Assembly: GCF_009389715.1 (NCBI RefSeq) | Contig: NC_052407.1 | Location: 3,909,154-3,973,153, forward strand | Direction: 5' to 3' | Length of the DNA: 64,000 nucleotides | Source of the DNA: Phoenix dactylifera | Taxonomy: Eukaryota; Streptophyta; Magnoliopsida; Arecales; Arecaceae | Shown here: positions 51,120 through 61,612 of the stretch, one piece after another | Numbering within the stretch: position 1 is the first letter of the stretch | Layout of the letters: each line of letters opens with the position of its first letter | The notes under the pieces: model-generated | Told to the model about the DNA's origin: nothing | What the model saw: the letters and a program-made list of their open reading frames with translations, nothing else | The model's database searches: none | Translations under genes and position numbers: made by a program

Positions 51120-52139
51120 TTCCCAAGCATTATACCTCCTCCTCCACTTCGTAAAGCATCCACATGCGATCAAAACAAATATGTACATTAGTTTCAAAAT
51201 CAAGCCACCAGTCACAAAAAGAATGGACAAGGAATACTATAGGATTTTGACTTGTTAACCTTAAGGAAGATCCATAACCATCTTCAACCATGTTCACTTG
51301 AGATTTAGGTGAACTTTTCTTCAATGGTTCAGTCTTATGGTAGCAGTCCTTCGCTATATGATTTATCCTCCGCACACGAAGCAGAAGGTCTCATTCCTTT
51401 TTGGCTTCTGATCTAGACGATTATGGCTTCTAGGAGGTTTGGAGGAAGAGACAAGGTTTGAAGGATTTTGGGTTTTTTTTTTAAAGAATTTTCCATGGGG
51501 TTTGAACTAGGTTTGACTTGATTCGGCCAAATTGATCTTAGGTCCAAAATTAGGTTTAGGCTTATGTTTAAGTCGATGCTCTTCTTCAATCCTGATAGAG
51601 TTTATAATCTCTGATATGATTAAGTCGCCTTGCTTATACTTAACTCATGAGAAAAACTCGACCAAGATGGAGGGAGAGAACCAACCATGGTTTGTACTCT
51701 ATAATTTTGAGAGAATTTGCAACCTGTCATTTCAACCTTTCTTAGAAGATCTTAAAATTTATGGATTTGGACACTGATAGATTTGAAATCCACCATGGCA
51801 TATTTACGAAACGTAGATATGGCGAACTGATCAAGACTGGCATCATCCAATCCAATTCCGCTTCAAGAGCATCCTAAAGTTCCTTAGCCAATTTGGTGGG
51901 AAGGTACACATCATATAGAGAATCAGCAAAAGCACTAAGGATCCTATGATGGCAATAGAAATCAAGTTCTTCAGGGGTTTTGGAGTGAGGGCCAGAGAAT
52001 CCAGAATCTTGAGGAGTAGGAGAGGGTTGAGAGGTTGATCGAGGAGATGGTCTAGGATTAGAATATTTTATGGCAGAGATTAATCTTAATATGGTGAGCC
52101 AATATCTTACTTAGCTTTGCCACCTTCTAAAAGAGGAAC
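51120..52139 (-). pseudogene. Old antisense Copia gag/protease relic, 3' half
   Basis: Read on the minus strand this is a decayed Ty1-copia gag. The segment at 51850-51960 gives LAKEL.DALEAELDD, followed by an FRKYAMVDFKS segment at about 51790-51840. A PPSW segment sits near 51675, an IEEEHRLKHKPKPNFGPK-like linker near 51550-51600, a zinc-knuckle remnant (INHIAKDCYHK) at about 51340-51370, and a WWLDFETNVHIC start of the protease, whose catalytic Ser-Gly is lost, at about 51185-51225. Stops and shifts break the frame. Its 5' half lies on the other side of the 10-kb element, at 62414-62510. Confidence 0.75.
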
Positions 52140-52332
52140 TGTAGAGTGATTGAGTAAACCCCTATTTGATTTTGATGAGCTCAAAGCATTTGAGTATATT
52201 TTATGTTGTACTAATGAATTCAATCTAGTGTTTCAGGCAAATTTGTGTGAATTTTTAGTTCAGTGCCTTAAGCTTTGGTTCAAAGTAATTTGGATAAGTA
52301 TTGGACTCAATTTGAACCAAAGTCTGCATCCC

Positions 52333-53160
52333 GAGTCGACTCCGAAAGATTAGGAGTCGACTCCGGTGGTTTAAAGGTTCTGGCACAAGCTCGAGTCGAC
52401 TCCAGTACTCTACGAGTCGACTTCGACTGAGAACAGACAGAAAGACAGAAAGAAGAGTTTCAGACCCTGTCAGCGAGTCGACTCCGATACTTGCCGAGTT
52501 GACTCCCGACGGTTCCGAGTCGACTCCAAAGGGTAATAGACAGAAAGACAGAACGATGGATTTTAGACCCTATTACCGAGTCGTCTCCAGAAGGTTACGA
52601 GTCGACTCCGACGTTTGGCGAGTCGACTCCGACGTTTGGCGAGTCGACTCCTAGTTATGTCCGAGTCGACTTCTAGAGGAAAGCAGTCTAAAAGGCAGAG
52701 AACCAATCTCGGAAACCCTATGAACGTGTCGACTCCAAGAGTTCCAGAGTCGACCCCCAAGTCAGCCGAGTCGACTCCAACAAAGCGCGAGTCGACTCCG
52801 AGGCAGATCAGTTCAACAGACAGAGAATCGATTTTTCGGACTCTGAGAACGAGTCGTCTCCTGAAGATCTCGAGTCGCCTCTCAAGACAGCCGAGTCGAC
52901 TCCAAAAAAATTCGAGTCGACTCGAGGAAGAAAAATAGAAAGATGGGTTTCTGGAACCCTGAGAACGAGCCGACTCCTAAGTGCCCGAGTCATCTCTAGA
53001 TGTTGGCGAGTCGACATAAGGTTTGGTCCGAGTCGACTCCAGGACGGGGAAGCACTTTAATTCAAATCCTGAACAACGGACGAGTCGTCTCCAGTAAAGC
53101 ATGAGTCGACTCCAGCAACAGCCGAGTCGACTCCAGATCGTACGAGTCAACTCCAATCCT
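52333..53160 (+). repeat. GAGTCGACTC palindrome array in the 5' LTR
   Basis: By hand count about 28 units lie in roughly 830 bases, spaced about 17-45 bases. About 15 keep the exact 10-base palindrome GAGTCGACTC, usually as CGAGTCGACTCC. Variants include GAGTCGTCTC, GAGTTGACTC and GAGTCAACTC. Spacer sequences differ, but phrases such as CAGACAGAAAGACAG and GACGTTTGGC recur. It lies upstream of the LTR TATA box, in U3. Confidence 0.9.
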
Positions 53161-53607
53161 AACGGATACATTGTCAGGATGTGCAGACGGGACAGAACGG
53201 CTCCAAATCACTCTCTAACGGCTAATTTTCGAATGGAACCACTTACATAGCCAGAGTGAACAGTAGTAGATAACAAGAGAGCTATTCCATCTAAGCATTA
53301 AAGCATGTCAACCACCAAGAGCTTCCGTTGAGTAAATCCAAGAAAAAGAAGGAAGAAGTGCATTCAACTCAAATCTGAAAGTGCTTCCTTCGCATTCAAG
53401 TCTCTACTACTGTCCTCCATCATTTGGCACATTCAAGAGGAGACTCAGAAATCGAGAAGCCCCCACTTCCTCATCTAAAATCTATTTGAGGGCTTCTAAC
53501 TCTACTTTGCTTATATTGTTCTCACACTTGCTTTTTTAGAAGCTTGCTTTGTGAACTCCCAAACTTTGTTTTTCTTACTTGATTCAATCAGGGGATTGAA
53601 TCAAGGG

Positions 53608-53810
53608 TTGTAAGGTTTGTTGGTGAGCCAAATATAAAACCAACAGTGTAAGGTTGTGGTTGGTGAACCGGAAAAAACCAACTGGGTTTGATTGTGAACC
53701 CAGGAAAATAATTGGGTGGTTCTAGTCGGTGAGCCTGTGAAAACCGACCGAGTTCGTTGTGATCTCATGAAAACAACAAGTTGGGTTGTGAGCTTGTAAA
53801 ACAATCGGCT
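53608..53810 (+). repeat. Hairpin-forming degenerate tandem repeat in the 5' LTR
   Basis: About six units of 30-38 bases have the form GGTTGGTGAACC..AAAACCAAC. Several can fold on themselves, such as GTCGGT..ACCGAC (about 53728-53750) and GGTTGGT..ACCAAC (about 53657-53682). The array ends about 80 bases before the TATA box and is absent from the deleted 3' LTR. Confidence 0.65.
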
Positions 53811-53888
53811 GTAATCCTAGGGATTATAGTGAACTCCCAAGTGCAGCTTGGGGAGTGGACGTAGGAGCAAGAGTTGGCTCCGAACCAC

Positions 53889-53894
53889 TATAAA
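53889..53894 (+). promoter_or_regulatory. LTR TATA box
   Basis: TATAAA is preceded by GAACCAC and conserved at 62233-62238 in the 3' LTR, about 175 bases before the LTR end. Confidence 0.6.
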
Positions 53895-54070
53895 CTTTTC
53901 TGTGTTTGTATTGATTGTTGTCTCTTTCTCTCTCTTCACTCACTACATCTAGTAAACTAACTAATTTGCTTGCAATAGATTTAGTTAATTACTCATTATA
54001 TTTTTAATTGGTCTATATTTAATTAAAACCCAATTCACCCCCCTCTTGGGTTGTCTTCTTGGGCAACAAG

Positions 54071-54082
54071 TGGCATTAGAGC
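54071..54082 (+). other. Primer-binding site (initiator Met tRNA type)
   Basis: TGGCATTAGAGC begins two bases after the LTR end. It differs at two positions from TGGTATCAGAGC, the usual complement of the plant initiator tRNA 3' end. Both differences are C/T changes. Confidence 0.8.
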
Positions 54083-54136
54083 AGGTGCTCTTATATTGAT
54101 TGGTGTTCCAATCCTTAAAAAGAGTTAAAGATTAAG

Positions 54137-55779
54137 ATGACAACCCCTTTTGGATCTTCCCTTAGTGAGGGGCAATCCACCAATAGGCCTCCATTGTTCA
54201 ATGGTGCTAACTATATCTATTGGAAGGCTAGAATGAGGATATTTATCCAAGCCCAAGATTATGATGTTTGGAGCATCGTAATTAATGGACCATATATTCC
54301 TTCTATCTATGTTGATAACATTGCTATATCCAAGCTTAAAAAAGATTGGGATGATAATGATAGAAGGAAGGCACAACTAAATGCCAAAGCAATGAATGTT
54401 CTTTATTGTGCCTTGGACGCTAATGAATTCAATAGAACCTCTACTTGTAATTCTGCAAAAGAAATATGGGATAGACTTGAAGTGACCCACGAGGGCACAA
54501 ATCAAGTCAAAGAATCTAAAATTAACATGCTAGTACACAAATATGAACTATTTAAAATGGAGTCTAATGAAACCATTTCTTGCATGTTCACAAGATTTAC
54601 TGATATTGTCAACGGCTTAAAAAGCCTTGGCAAAAGTTATACTAACAGTGATCTTGTCAGAAAAATTCTTCACTCTTTACCAAGGTCATGGGAAGCCAAG
54701 GTCATGGCAATCCAAGAAGCAAAAGACTTGAACAAGCTACCACTCGAGGAGCTTCTTGGATCACTAATGACACATGAGCTCACAATGAAACAACACAGCG
54801 AAAAAGAATCCTCTCATAAGAAAAAGGTAATTGCCCACAAGTCTACTTCTTCTAACAAGGATCTTTCTTGCAGTAGTAGCAGTGAAGAAGAAGACAATGA
54901 GGAAGATGATGAAGAAGCTCTTCTTGTGCGAAAATTCAGAAGATTCATCAATAGAAAGAAGCCCTTCCATAAGAAGAGAGTTTCCTCGAGTTCCTTCTAC
55001 AAGAATAAAGGTAAGGAAAAGGAAAGTGAGGAAATCGGATGTTATGAATGCAAGAAGCTGGGCCATTTCAGAGCGATTGTCCCTTGCTGAAGAAGAGCAA
55101 CAAATACAAAAAGAAGAAAGCTCTTATCACCACTTGGACTGACACCGATAATTCATCCTCATCATCGAAAGAAGAACAAAAGGAGAAGGCTAACTTTTGC
55201 TTCATGGCAAACGAAAATGAGGTAACATCTAAAACTCAATTAGATTTTACCTTTGAAGAATTGTATGATGCCTTTAATGAACTAATGGATGAATATAGAA
55301 CAATAAACGTTAAAAACAAAGAGTTGAAGCAAGCTAATCAGTCCTATATTCATAAAAATGATAAATTGATTAAGGACAAGGATCCTATTATCAAAGAAAA
55401 CTTAGAACTTAAAACAAGCAACAAATTGCTAACTCAAAAAGCTGATGCCTTAATTAAAGATGAAGAAAGACTAACTAAAGAAATTTCAGAACTTAAAAAC
55501 AATAATCTTACTTTAAAAGATAATTCAATTACTAATGTTAAATCATTGAGTGAAGAAAACTTGAAATTAACCAAAGAACTTGAAAAATATAAACCTATTG
55601 TTGAGAAATTTACCTATAGCTCTAAAAAACTAGAAATGATTCTAAATAGTCAAAGAGTTGTATTTAATAAAGGCAGATTAGGATATAATCCTAAGAACAA
55701 GCAAAAATTTCTTAAAAACTTCTTTGTAAAGGCCGGTGAAAGTAAAGCTAAAAATGTAACCTGTTTTTGTTATGGCTAA
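54137..55779 (+). pseudogene. gag of the Sirevirus-like element, one frameshift
   Basis: An open frame at 54137-55090 begins MTTPFG and runs through the Copia gag core (LFNGANYIYWKARM near the start, then a WDRLEVTHEGT segment) and a Ser/Glu/Asp-rich linker to the zinc knuckle CYECKKLGHFRA. There a one-base loss near 55073 shifts the frame to a premature TGA at 55088-55090. The downstream frame continues to 55779 as a Lys/Glu/Asn-rich, heptad-like coiled coil (about 55230-55620) ending at a TAA within a second Cys-rich motif. The sequence after that (55780-55900) still encodes a KKIWVPK phrase but is broken. A long coiled-coil gag is typical of Sireviruses. Confidence 0.88.
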
Positions 55780-55914
55780 TGTATGTAACCATAGAAAAAC
55801 AGAAGCTAAAAGAAAGATTAAAAAGATTTAGGTTCCAAAAGAAACTAACATAACTAACCATGAAGGACCCAAGAAAATTTGGGTACCTAAGATTGTATGA
55901 TATTTTTTTTGTGT

Positions 55915-56502
55915 AAGAGTGTCTTGCAGCCAAGCTCAATAAACACAGTTGGTACTTGGATAGTGGCTGCTCAAGACACATGACGGGTGACAAGAAGCAA
56001 TTCTTCACCCTAGAGTCTAAGAAAGGAGGTGCGGTGACTTTTGGAGACAATAACCAAGGTCACATCATTGGTATCGGTAAAATACAAATCACACCTTCAA
56101 CTTTTAATGATAATGTTCGGTTTGTAGATGGTCTTAAGCATAACTTACTTAGCGTTAGTCAATTATGTGATAGAGGTTTTGATGTTCTGTTTAAGCCATC
56201 TTTATGCATCATAACCAACTCAATTGACAATAGCTTAGTGTTCAAAGGACTAAGACGTGGCAATGTTTATGTATGTAGATCTTGAAGATCTTGCCAAAAA
56301 TAGCTGCTGCGTAGTAGCTAGTGATACTAAGGTCAATGATGCAAGTTGGTTATGGCACCGTAAATTAGGTCATGCAAGTATGGATACACTATCTAAATTA
56401 GTTAAAAAGGATTCTGTGATTGGTTTGCTAAAGCTAAAATTTGAGAAAAATAAAATTTGTAGAGCGTGTCAATTTGGCAAACAATCTAGAAGTTTTTTTT
56501 AA
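55915..56502 (+). pseudogene. Protease and pre-integrase region, broken
   Basis: The protease frame holds WYLDSGCSRHMTG at about 55947-55985 (catalytic Asp-Ser-Gly) and NLLSVSQLCDRGF, ending at a false TGA at 56283-56285. A one-base insertion near 56270 puts the remainder in the next frame, which runs to 56502. That part carries the zinc-binding WHRKLGHAS and CRACQFGKQ motifs of the integrase N-terminus. It ends at a TAA (56500-56502) that lies in frame with the large pol frame downstream, so it is probably a point mutation or a small tract change in a run of Ts. Confidence 0.88.
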
Positions 56503-56547
56503 TCTATAAATTGTGTCTCTACTACTAGACTCCTTGAGCTACTTCAT

Positions 56548-59022
56548 ATGGATCTTTTTGGACCAACTAGGACCACAAGCTTTGGTGGAAATAAGTATGG
56601 TCTTATCATTGTAAATGATTTTTCTAGATACACATGGGTCATGTTTTTAGCTCATAAAGATGAAGCATTTTCAATATTTAAGAAATTCCATAAGGAAGTG
56701 ACTAATGCAAGAAATGCTTCAGTTATAGCTATTAGAAGTGATCATGGAACGGAGTTTGAAAATCATCTATTTGAAAAATTTTGTAGTAAAAAGGGGATAA
56801 CTCATAATTTTTCTGCTCCTAGGACTCTACAACAAAATGAGGTGGTTGAAAGAAAGAATAGAACCCTAGAGAAAATGGCTAGGACCATGTTATGTGAAAG
56901 TGATCTCCCAAAGTATTTTTGGGGTGAGGCTATTAACACATCATTTTATATACTAAATAGAGTTTTATTGAGACCAATTATAAAGAAAACACCTTATGAA
57001 CATTGGAGAGATAGAAAGCCCAAAGTAAACTATTTTCATATTTTTGGTTGTAGGTATTTTATTCATAATAATAGCAAAGATAACCTAGAAAAATTTGATT
57101 CCAAATCTGATGAAGGTATCTTTTTGGGGTACTCTACATCAAGTAGGGCATATAGAGTCTTCAACAAAAGAACTCTTGTTATTGACAAGTCTATTCATGT
57201 TGTTTTTGATGAGACTAATGATGCTTCCACTAGCAAGGGAGTAGCTTTTGATGATGATGCAGGGATACTCGAAGAAAAGATGGATGACATGACCTTACAA
57301 GAGGATGTACCGATGCAAATTGAAGAGACTTCAACAAGTCAAGAGGTAATTGCCGAGCATGGGCTTACAATGGCTTGGAGGTATGCTCACGGTCACCCTA
57401 AAGAGTTAATCTTAGATGATCCATCACAACTTGTTAAAACTAGAGCTTCTCTTAGAAACTTAAATAATCATCTTGCATTTGTTTCACATTTAGAACCTAA
57501 AAATATTGAAGAAGCTGAAAGTGATGTAAATTGGATAAATGCTATGCAAGAGGAACTTAACCAATTTACAAGAAACAAAGTATGGAACTTAGTTGAAAGA
57601 CCCTCTGAATACTCAATAATCGGAACTAAATGGATATACAAAAATAAACTTGATGAAAATGGAGTTGTGGTTAGAAATAAGGCTAGACTAGTAGCAAAGG
57701 GCAATAATCAAGAAGAAGGTATAGACTTTGATGAGACTTTTGCTCCTGTGGCTAGACTTGAGGCAATTAGATTGTTACTAGCATTTGCATGTTATAAAGA
57801 TTTTAAATTATTTCAAATGGATGTAAAAAGTGCTTTCTTGAATGGGTTTATTAATGAGAAGATTTATGTAGAACAACCTCCTGATTTTGAAAATCATCAA
57901 TACCCCAACCATGTTTACAAATTAAATAAAACACTTTATGGTCTAAAACAAGCCCCAAGAGCATGGTATGAAAGACTTAGCAAATTTCTATTAGACCATA
58001 AATTCTCTAGAGGGAATGTTGATACAACCTTATTTTTAAAAAAGAAAAACAAAGATATGTTAGTAGTGCAGATTTATGTAGATGATATTATTTTTGGTGC
58101 TAGTAACAATCGTCTTTGCGAAGAATTCGCTGAATTAATGCAGAGTGAATTTGAGATGAGCATGATGGGAGAATTGAACTACTTCCTCGGACTTCAAATC
58201 AAACAATCTAAGGAAGGAATTTCCATCAATCAAGCTAAGTACATCAAGGAAATGCTGAAGAAATTTGATATGGATGGAAACAAGTCGATTGGCACTCCCA
58301 TGAGCTCATCATGCAAACTAGATAAAGATGAATCAGGTAAGTCAGTAGATCAAAAGCTATATAGAGGTATGATCGGATCATTATTATATCTTACAGCAAG
58401 TAGACCTGATATCATGTTTAGTGTATGCATGTGTGCTAGGTATCAATCTAATCCTAAGGAATCACACCTAATTGCAGTTAAGAGAATTTTTAAATATCTA
58501 ATAGGAACAAAAGACATAGGTTTATGGTACTCTAAAGAATCAAGCATAAACTTAATAGGGTACACTGATTCTGACTTCGCTGGGTGTAAACTTGATAGAA
58601 AAAGCACCAGCGGGTCATGTCAATTTTTAGGAGAGAACTTAATTTCATGGTTTAGCAAGAAACAAAACTCAGTTGCACTATCTACGGCGGAAGCCAAATA
58701 TGTTGCTGCCGGAAGTTGTTGTGCTCAAATTTTATGGATCAAGCAACAACTTGAAGATTATGGCATTAAACAATATAAGATTTTCATAAATTGTGATAAT
58801 ACTAGTGCCATAAATCTAACTAAAAATCCAATTCAGCACTCAAGAACTAAACATATTGAGATAAGACATCACTTCATAAGAGATCATGTATTAAATGGTC
58901 ATGTGATGCTTGAATTTGTTTGTACTGATGATCAACTTGCTGATATCTTCATAAAACCCTTGAGTGAAGATCGATTTTGTACTCTTAGAAGAGGGTTAGG
59001 AGTGATTGATCCATTCTTGTGA
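56548..59022 (+). CDS. pol: integrase core, reverse transcriptase, RNase H
   Basis: This is an intact 824-codon part of the Copia polyprotein. Numbering from the first Met, the integrase core has D2 (MDLFGP), D65 (RSDHGTEFEN) and E101 (VVERKN), a D-D(35)-E spacing. The reverse transcriptase has QMDVKSAFLNG, LYGLKQAPRAWY and the catalytic YVDD (residues 510-513). RNase H has YTDSDFAGC near 672, STAEAKYVAA and HIEIRHHFIRD. The Met at 56548 is an internal residue, because the natural polyprotein starts in gag. The enzyme core looks intact while its upstream part is broken, so a functional product would need to come from elsewhere. Confidence 0.93.
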   Translation: MDLFGPTRTTSFGGNKYGLIIVNDFSRYTWVMFLAHKDEAFSIFKKFHKEVTNARNASVIAIRSDHGTEFENHLFEKFCSKKGITHNFSAPRTLQQNEVVERKNRTLEKMARTMLCESDLPKYFWGEAINTSFYILNRVLLRPIIKKTPYEHWRDRKPKVNYFHIFGCRYFIHNNSKDNLEKFDSKSDEGIFLGYSTSSRAYRVFNKRTLVIDKSIHVVFDETNDASTSKGVAFDDDAGILEEKMDDMTLQEDVPMQIEETSTSQEVIAEHGLTMAWRYAHGHPKELILDDPSQLVKTRASLRNLNNHLAFVSHLEPKNIEEAESDVNWINAMQEELNQFTRNKVWNLVERPSEYSIIGTKWIYKNKLDENGVVVRNKARLVAKGNNQEEGIDFDETFAPVARLEAIRLLLAFACYKDFKLFQMDVKSAFLNGFINEKIYVEQPPDFENHQYPNHVYKLNKTLYGLKQAPRAWYERLSKFLLDHKFSRGNVDTTLFLKKKNKDMLVVQIYVDDIIFGASNNRLCEEFAELMQSEFEMSMMGELNYFLGLQIKQSKEGISINQAKYIKEMLKKFDMDGNKSIGTPMSSSCKLDKDESGKSVDQKLYRGMIGSLLYLTASRPDIMFSVCMCARYQSNPKESHLIAVKRIFKYLIGTKDIGLWYSKESSINLIGYTDSDFAGCKLDRKSTSGSCQFLGENLISWFSKKQNSVALSTAEAKYVAAGSCCAQILWIKQQLEDYGIKQYKIFINCDNTSAINLTKNPIQHSRTKHIEIRHHFIRDHVLNGHVMLEFVCTDDQLADIFIKPLSEDRFCTLRRGLGVIDPFL

Positions 59023-59178
59023 TACTCTTCTCTAATTCATTGATTTTGATGATTAGCTTATGTTGGATATATGATTTCACGTACGTGATCATCAAATTAT
59101 TCCTTAAGTTCTAAAGATTTCCATATCTCTCTCTTTTGGCACAGAATTAACTAAGATTTTGAGTATGTGCCATATTTC

Positions 59179-59247
59179 GAGTCGACTCGCGCATATTCAG
59201 GAGTCGACTCGAGGCCGAGTCGACTCGCGCTTAACTGGAGTCGACTT
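59179..59247 (+). repeat. GAGTCGACTC cluster between pol and the extra ORF
   Basis: Three exact palindromes (59179-59188, 59201-59210, 59217-59226) and one variant (59238-59247) lie about 180 bases upstream of the extra ORF. The motif is the same as in the LTR arrays. Confidence 0.9.
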
Positions 59248-59424
59248 GAGGTCGGGAATCCGTCTTTTAACCCTAATCGAAATGACTTTTTTCAAACTTT
59301 CTTTTCGGCCGCCACTGTTCAAAAATCCTAGAGTCGTCTTCCACCTCGTCTCCGACCACTTTCCTCATCCTTTCCCCCGTGTTTCCTCCCTTTTTCCATC
59401 TTTTCTTTCGGGTTTAGGTCAAAA

Positions 59425-60893
59425 ATGCCTAGGAAAGCCGTCGTCCCGAGCCGGAAGAGACCTCTCACCGCGAGTGGCGCCGAGAGACGGTCCAAGGCGT
59501 GGAACGAACCCATGAGGCCACCACCTCCGGTTCCTTCTCTGCCTAGATCGATACCCTCGCGTCCGTGCGCCGGGAGGGTTGTCTCCACTGGGAGGAATGT
59601 CAACTTCGACTTCCTCTTCCGGGAAGGGTTCACCTTAGGGCCCAAGGTCTAGATTATTTTTGTTCCCTTGACCTCCCTACTTACCCAGGGCTAGTTAGGA
59701 AATTTTATGGGACCGTCACACGGGGTGGCGGTTGTATCCAAGGGACTGTAGCAAATGTCCCTATTTCTGTCTCGGAGGATCTCATTGCTCAAGTCCTCCG
59801 CCTCTTTCGAGAGGGGATTGCTCCCACACATCCAACTGATAGGACTGAGACCCTTACGGCCATCCTAGGGAGACCACCTCAATCCCCCATAGAGGAGGTG
59901 TTTACAAATCAGCTTTCAGCTAAAATGCGACTCCTCCTGAGTATCATCTCTAGGACTCTCTTTTCTAAGACCGGTAGGTTTGATTTCATTTCAGAAAAAG
60001 ACCTAGCCTTGATGTTCTACATTCTATATGACATTCCCACCAACTTTCTCAAACTTATCTACAGCTATATCTGTGAACCCCTAGACAAACCTAGGTTGAG
60101 TCTCCCCTATGACATGCTTTTCACACTCATTTTTAGGGAGTTAGAAGTCCCTATCCCTGAGAGGGAACCCTCTCGCTCACTCAGATATACAGATCATATG
60201 GGTGAGGGGACTCTCCATCGGATGGGTTTCCACAAGGTGGAGGGTATTTGGGTTAGGAAATCATCCACATCCACACCATCTGAGCCCACTACTCATTACT
60301 CACCTACCTCTGACCATGATCAGGACCACTCCACAGATCCTTCCACCTTTCCATCCACAGCTGGTCCCTCATTCACTGCCAAGCCCTCGACCTCTGCTGG
60401 ACCTTCCACAGTGCCACCACCTCAGCAGCCACTAGAGGTCAGGATTAGTCCTGAACAACTCCGAGAGTTGGGGGATGACCTAGTGAGGGAACTCAGAGGT
60501 ACCTCCAGTGCACCCTCCACTGACCTCACCCCCTCCACAGTAGCAGTCTCCATGATAGTAGCTGAAGTAAAGGAGGAGCTGTCAAGTTTGAGGAGTTTAG
60601 TTCAGGGTCAGTATTGGAGCCTAACAGCTATTAAGGAGGACACGAGGCAAATGCGAGATACTATTAGATCAAAGCTGCTGAGGCAAAGTCAAGGTGCAGA
60701 AAGGCTCGCAAATGTATTGATAGACAAGCTTGACACAATCAATGCAAGTGTGACCCAACTGACCAAGACACAAGCTACGGCGACTTCAGAGATTATAGCA
60801 CAGCTAGGGAATGTGTCTGAAGGAATGAGTTTAGTTTTGCAGGCTCAGCGGCAAAGCATGGGAGCCTCATCCTCCTCCACCAGACGTCCTTAG
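59425..60893 (+). pseudogene. Extra ORF after pol (env position), frameshifted
   Basis: It starts MPRKAVVPSRKRP at 59425. The first frame runs to a TAG at 59650-59652 and the true continuation is in another frame to TAG at 60891-60893, so there is a small indel near 59630-59650. After a basic N-terminus it has a segment LPTYPGLVRKFYGTV and VPISVSEDLIAQVLRL. That resembles the 'putative plant transposon protein' (Transposase_32-type) domain seen in plant retroelement ORFs. A Ser/Thr/Pro-rich middle (about 60265-60430) and a predicted coiled-coil C-terminus (about 60560-60840) follow. I see no convincing signal peptide or membrane helix, so there is no direct support for an envelope. The function is unknown. 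Confidence 0.75.
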
Positions 60894-61077
60894 TTGTACT
60901 TTTGTTTTATTATTATGTACAGTCCTTTTGGACTTTCCATCATGTACTCAAATTTTGTAATCAATGAACTGAAGTCATTTTCTGAAAAATTAAGCATTGT
61001 GTCTTTTGTGTTATGACTTTGTATGTTATGTGCTTCTACATTGATTCTTTGATACTTCACCTTTTTGCTATGATGAT

Positions 61078-61090
61078 AAAAAGGGGGAGA
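61078..61090 (+). other. Polypurine tract, upstream copy 1
   Basis: AAAAAGGGGGAGA lies about 535 bases before the 3' LTR and resembles the final tract at 61599. Confidence 0.55.
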
Positions 61091-61475
61091 AAATATGATA
61101 CATTGAATGTAAAAGGAATATCTAAACAAGAAATTTTTTAAGCAAAATATGATTTGTCTTTGTGGATTCGATACCTCGAGGCTCATTATCTTTCTGTTGG
61201 GGCTCCTCAAGAAGTAATCTCCAGAATCTATTCAAGGGATATTCGGAGATTAGTTGAATCATACTCAAGAACAAATCGTCAAATTTTCCCTTCTATAATT
61301 AAAAATTTCAAGTTTAAAACATTAAATAAAAATTCAAAAAACTCGAGCAAAATTCAAACAAAATTGAATGCACATGCTGAGGGAAAGAATCTGAAATTCT
61401 AAGAAAGCAAATTCATTAAAAACATATAAGCCAAACAATTAATTGCATGATTTGAAGGCTTATATAATTCCAAAT

Positions 61476-61486
61476 GAAAGGGGGAG
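61476..61486 (+). other. Polypurine tract, upstream copy 2
   Basis: GAAAGGGGGAG lies about 127 bases before the 3' LTR. Confidence 0.5.
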
Positions 61487-61598
61487 CTTTAATTTCAAAG
61501 TAAATGACTAGACATTTGAATTCATTTCGAAACTTTATTACAATTCACTTCTTGATTGAACTATTCACTTTACAAATACTCAATGTTTTGTCATCATC

Positions 61599-61612
61599 AA
61601 AAAGGAGGAGAT
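61599..61612 (+). other. Polypurine tract abutting the 3' LTR
   Basis: AAAAAGGAGGAGAT, preceded by TTGTCATCATC, directly adjoins the TGTGG start of the 3' LTR. This is the plus-strand primer position. Confidence 0.85.

Larger units (their letters stand above)
52140..54068 (+). repeat. 5' LTR, 1,929 bp
   Basis: This starts TGTAGAGTGATTGAG and ends TTGGGCAACA. It contains the palindrome array (52333-53160), a hairpin repeat (53608-53810) and a TATA box (53889-53894). It is much longer than the 3' LTR (801 bp) because the latter lacks the segment matching 52747-53852. Confidence 0.95.

Noticed and set aside
52615..52938. 107-codon frame through the palindrome array
   Set aside because: The Arg/Ser/Leu/Thr content is just the translation of GAGTCGACTCC repeats, and the opposite strand is likewise open.
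52333..53160. CRISPR-like array in the 5' LTR
   Set aside because: The repeat core is only 10 bases with irregular spacing, it lies in a plant LTR, and there are no cas genes.
57468..57704. Antisense frame inside pol
   Set aside because: It is a shadow of the conserved reverse transcriptase frame on the plus strand.
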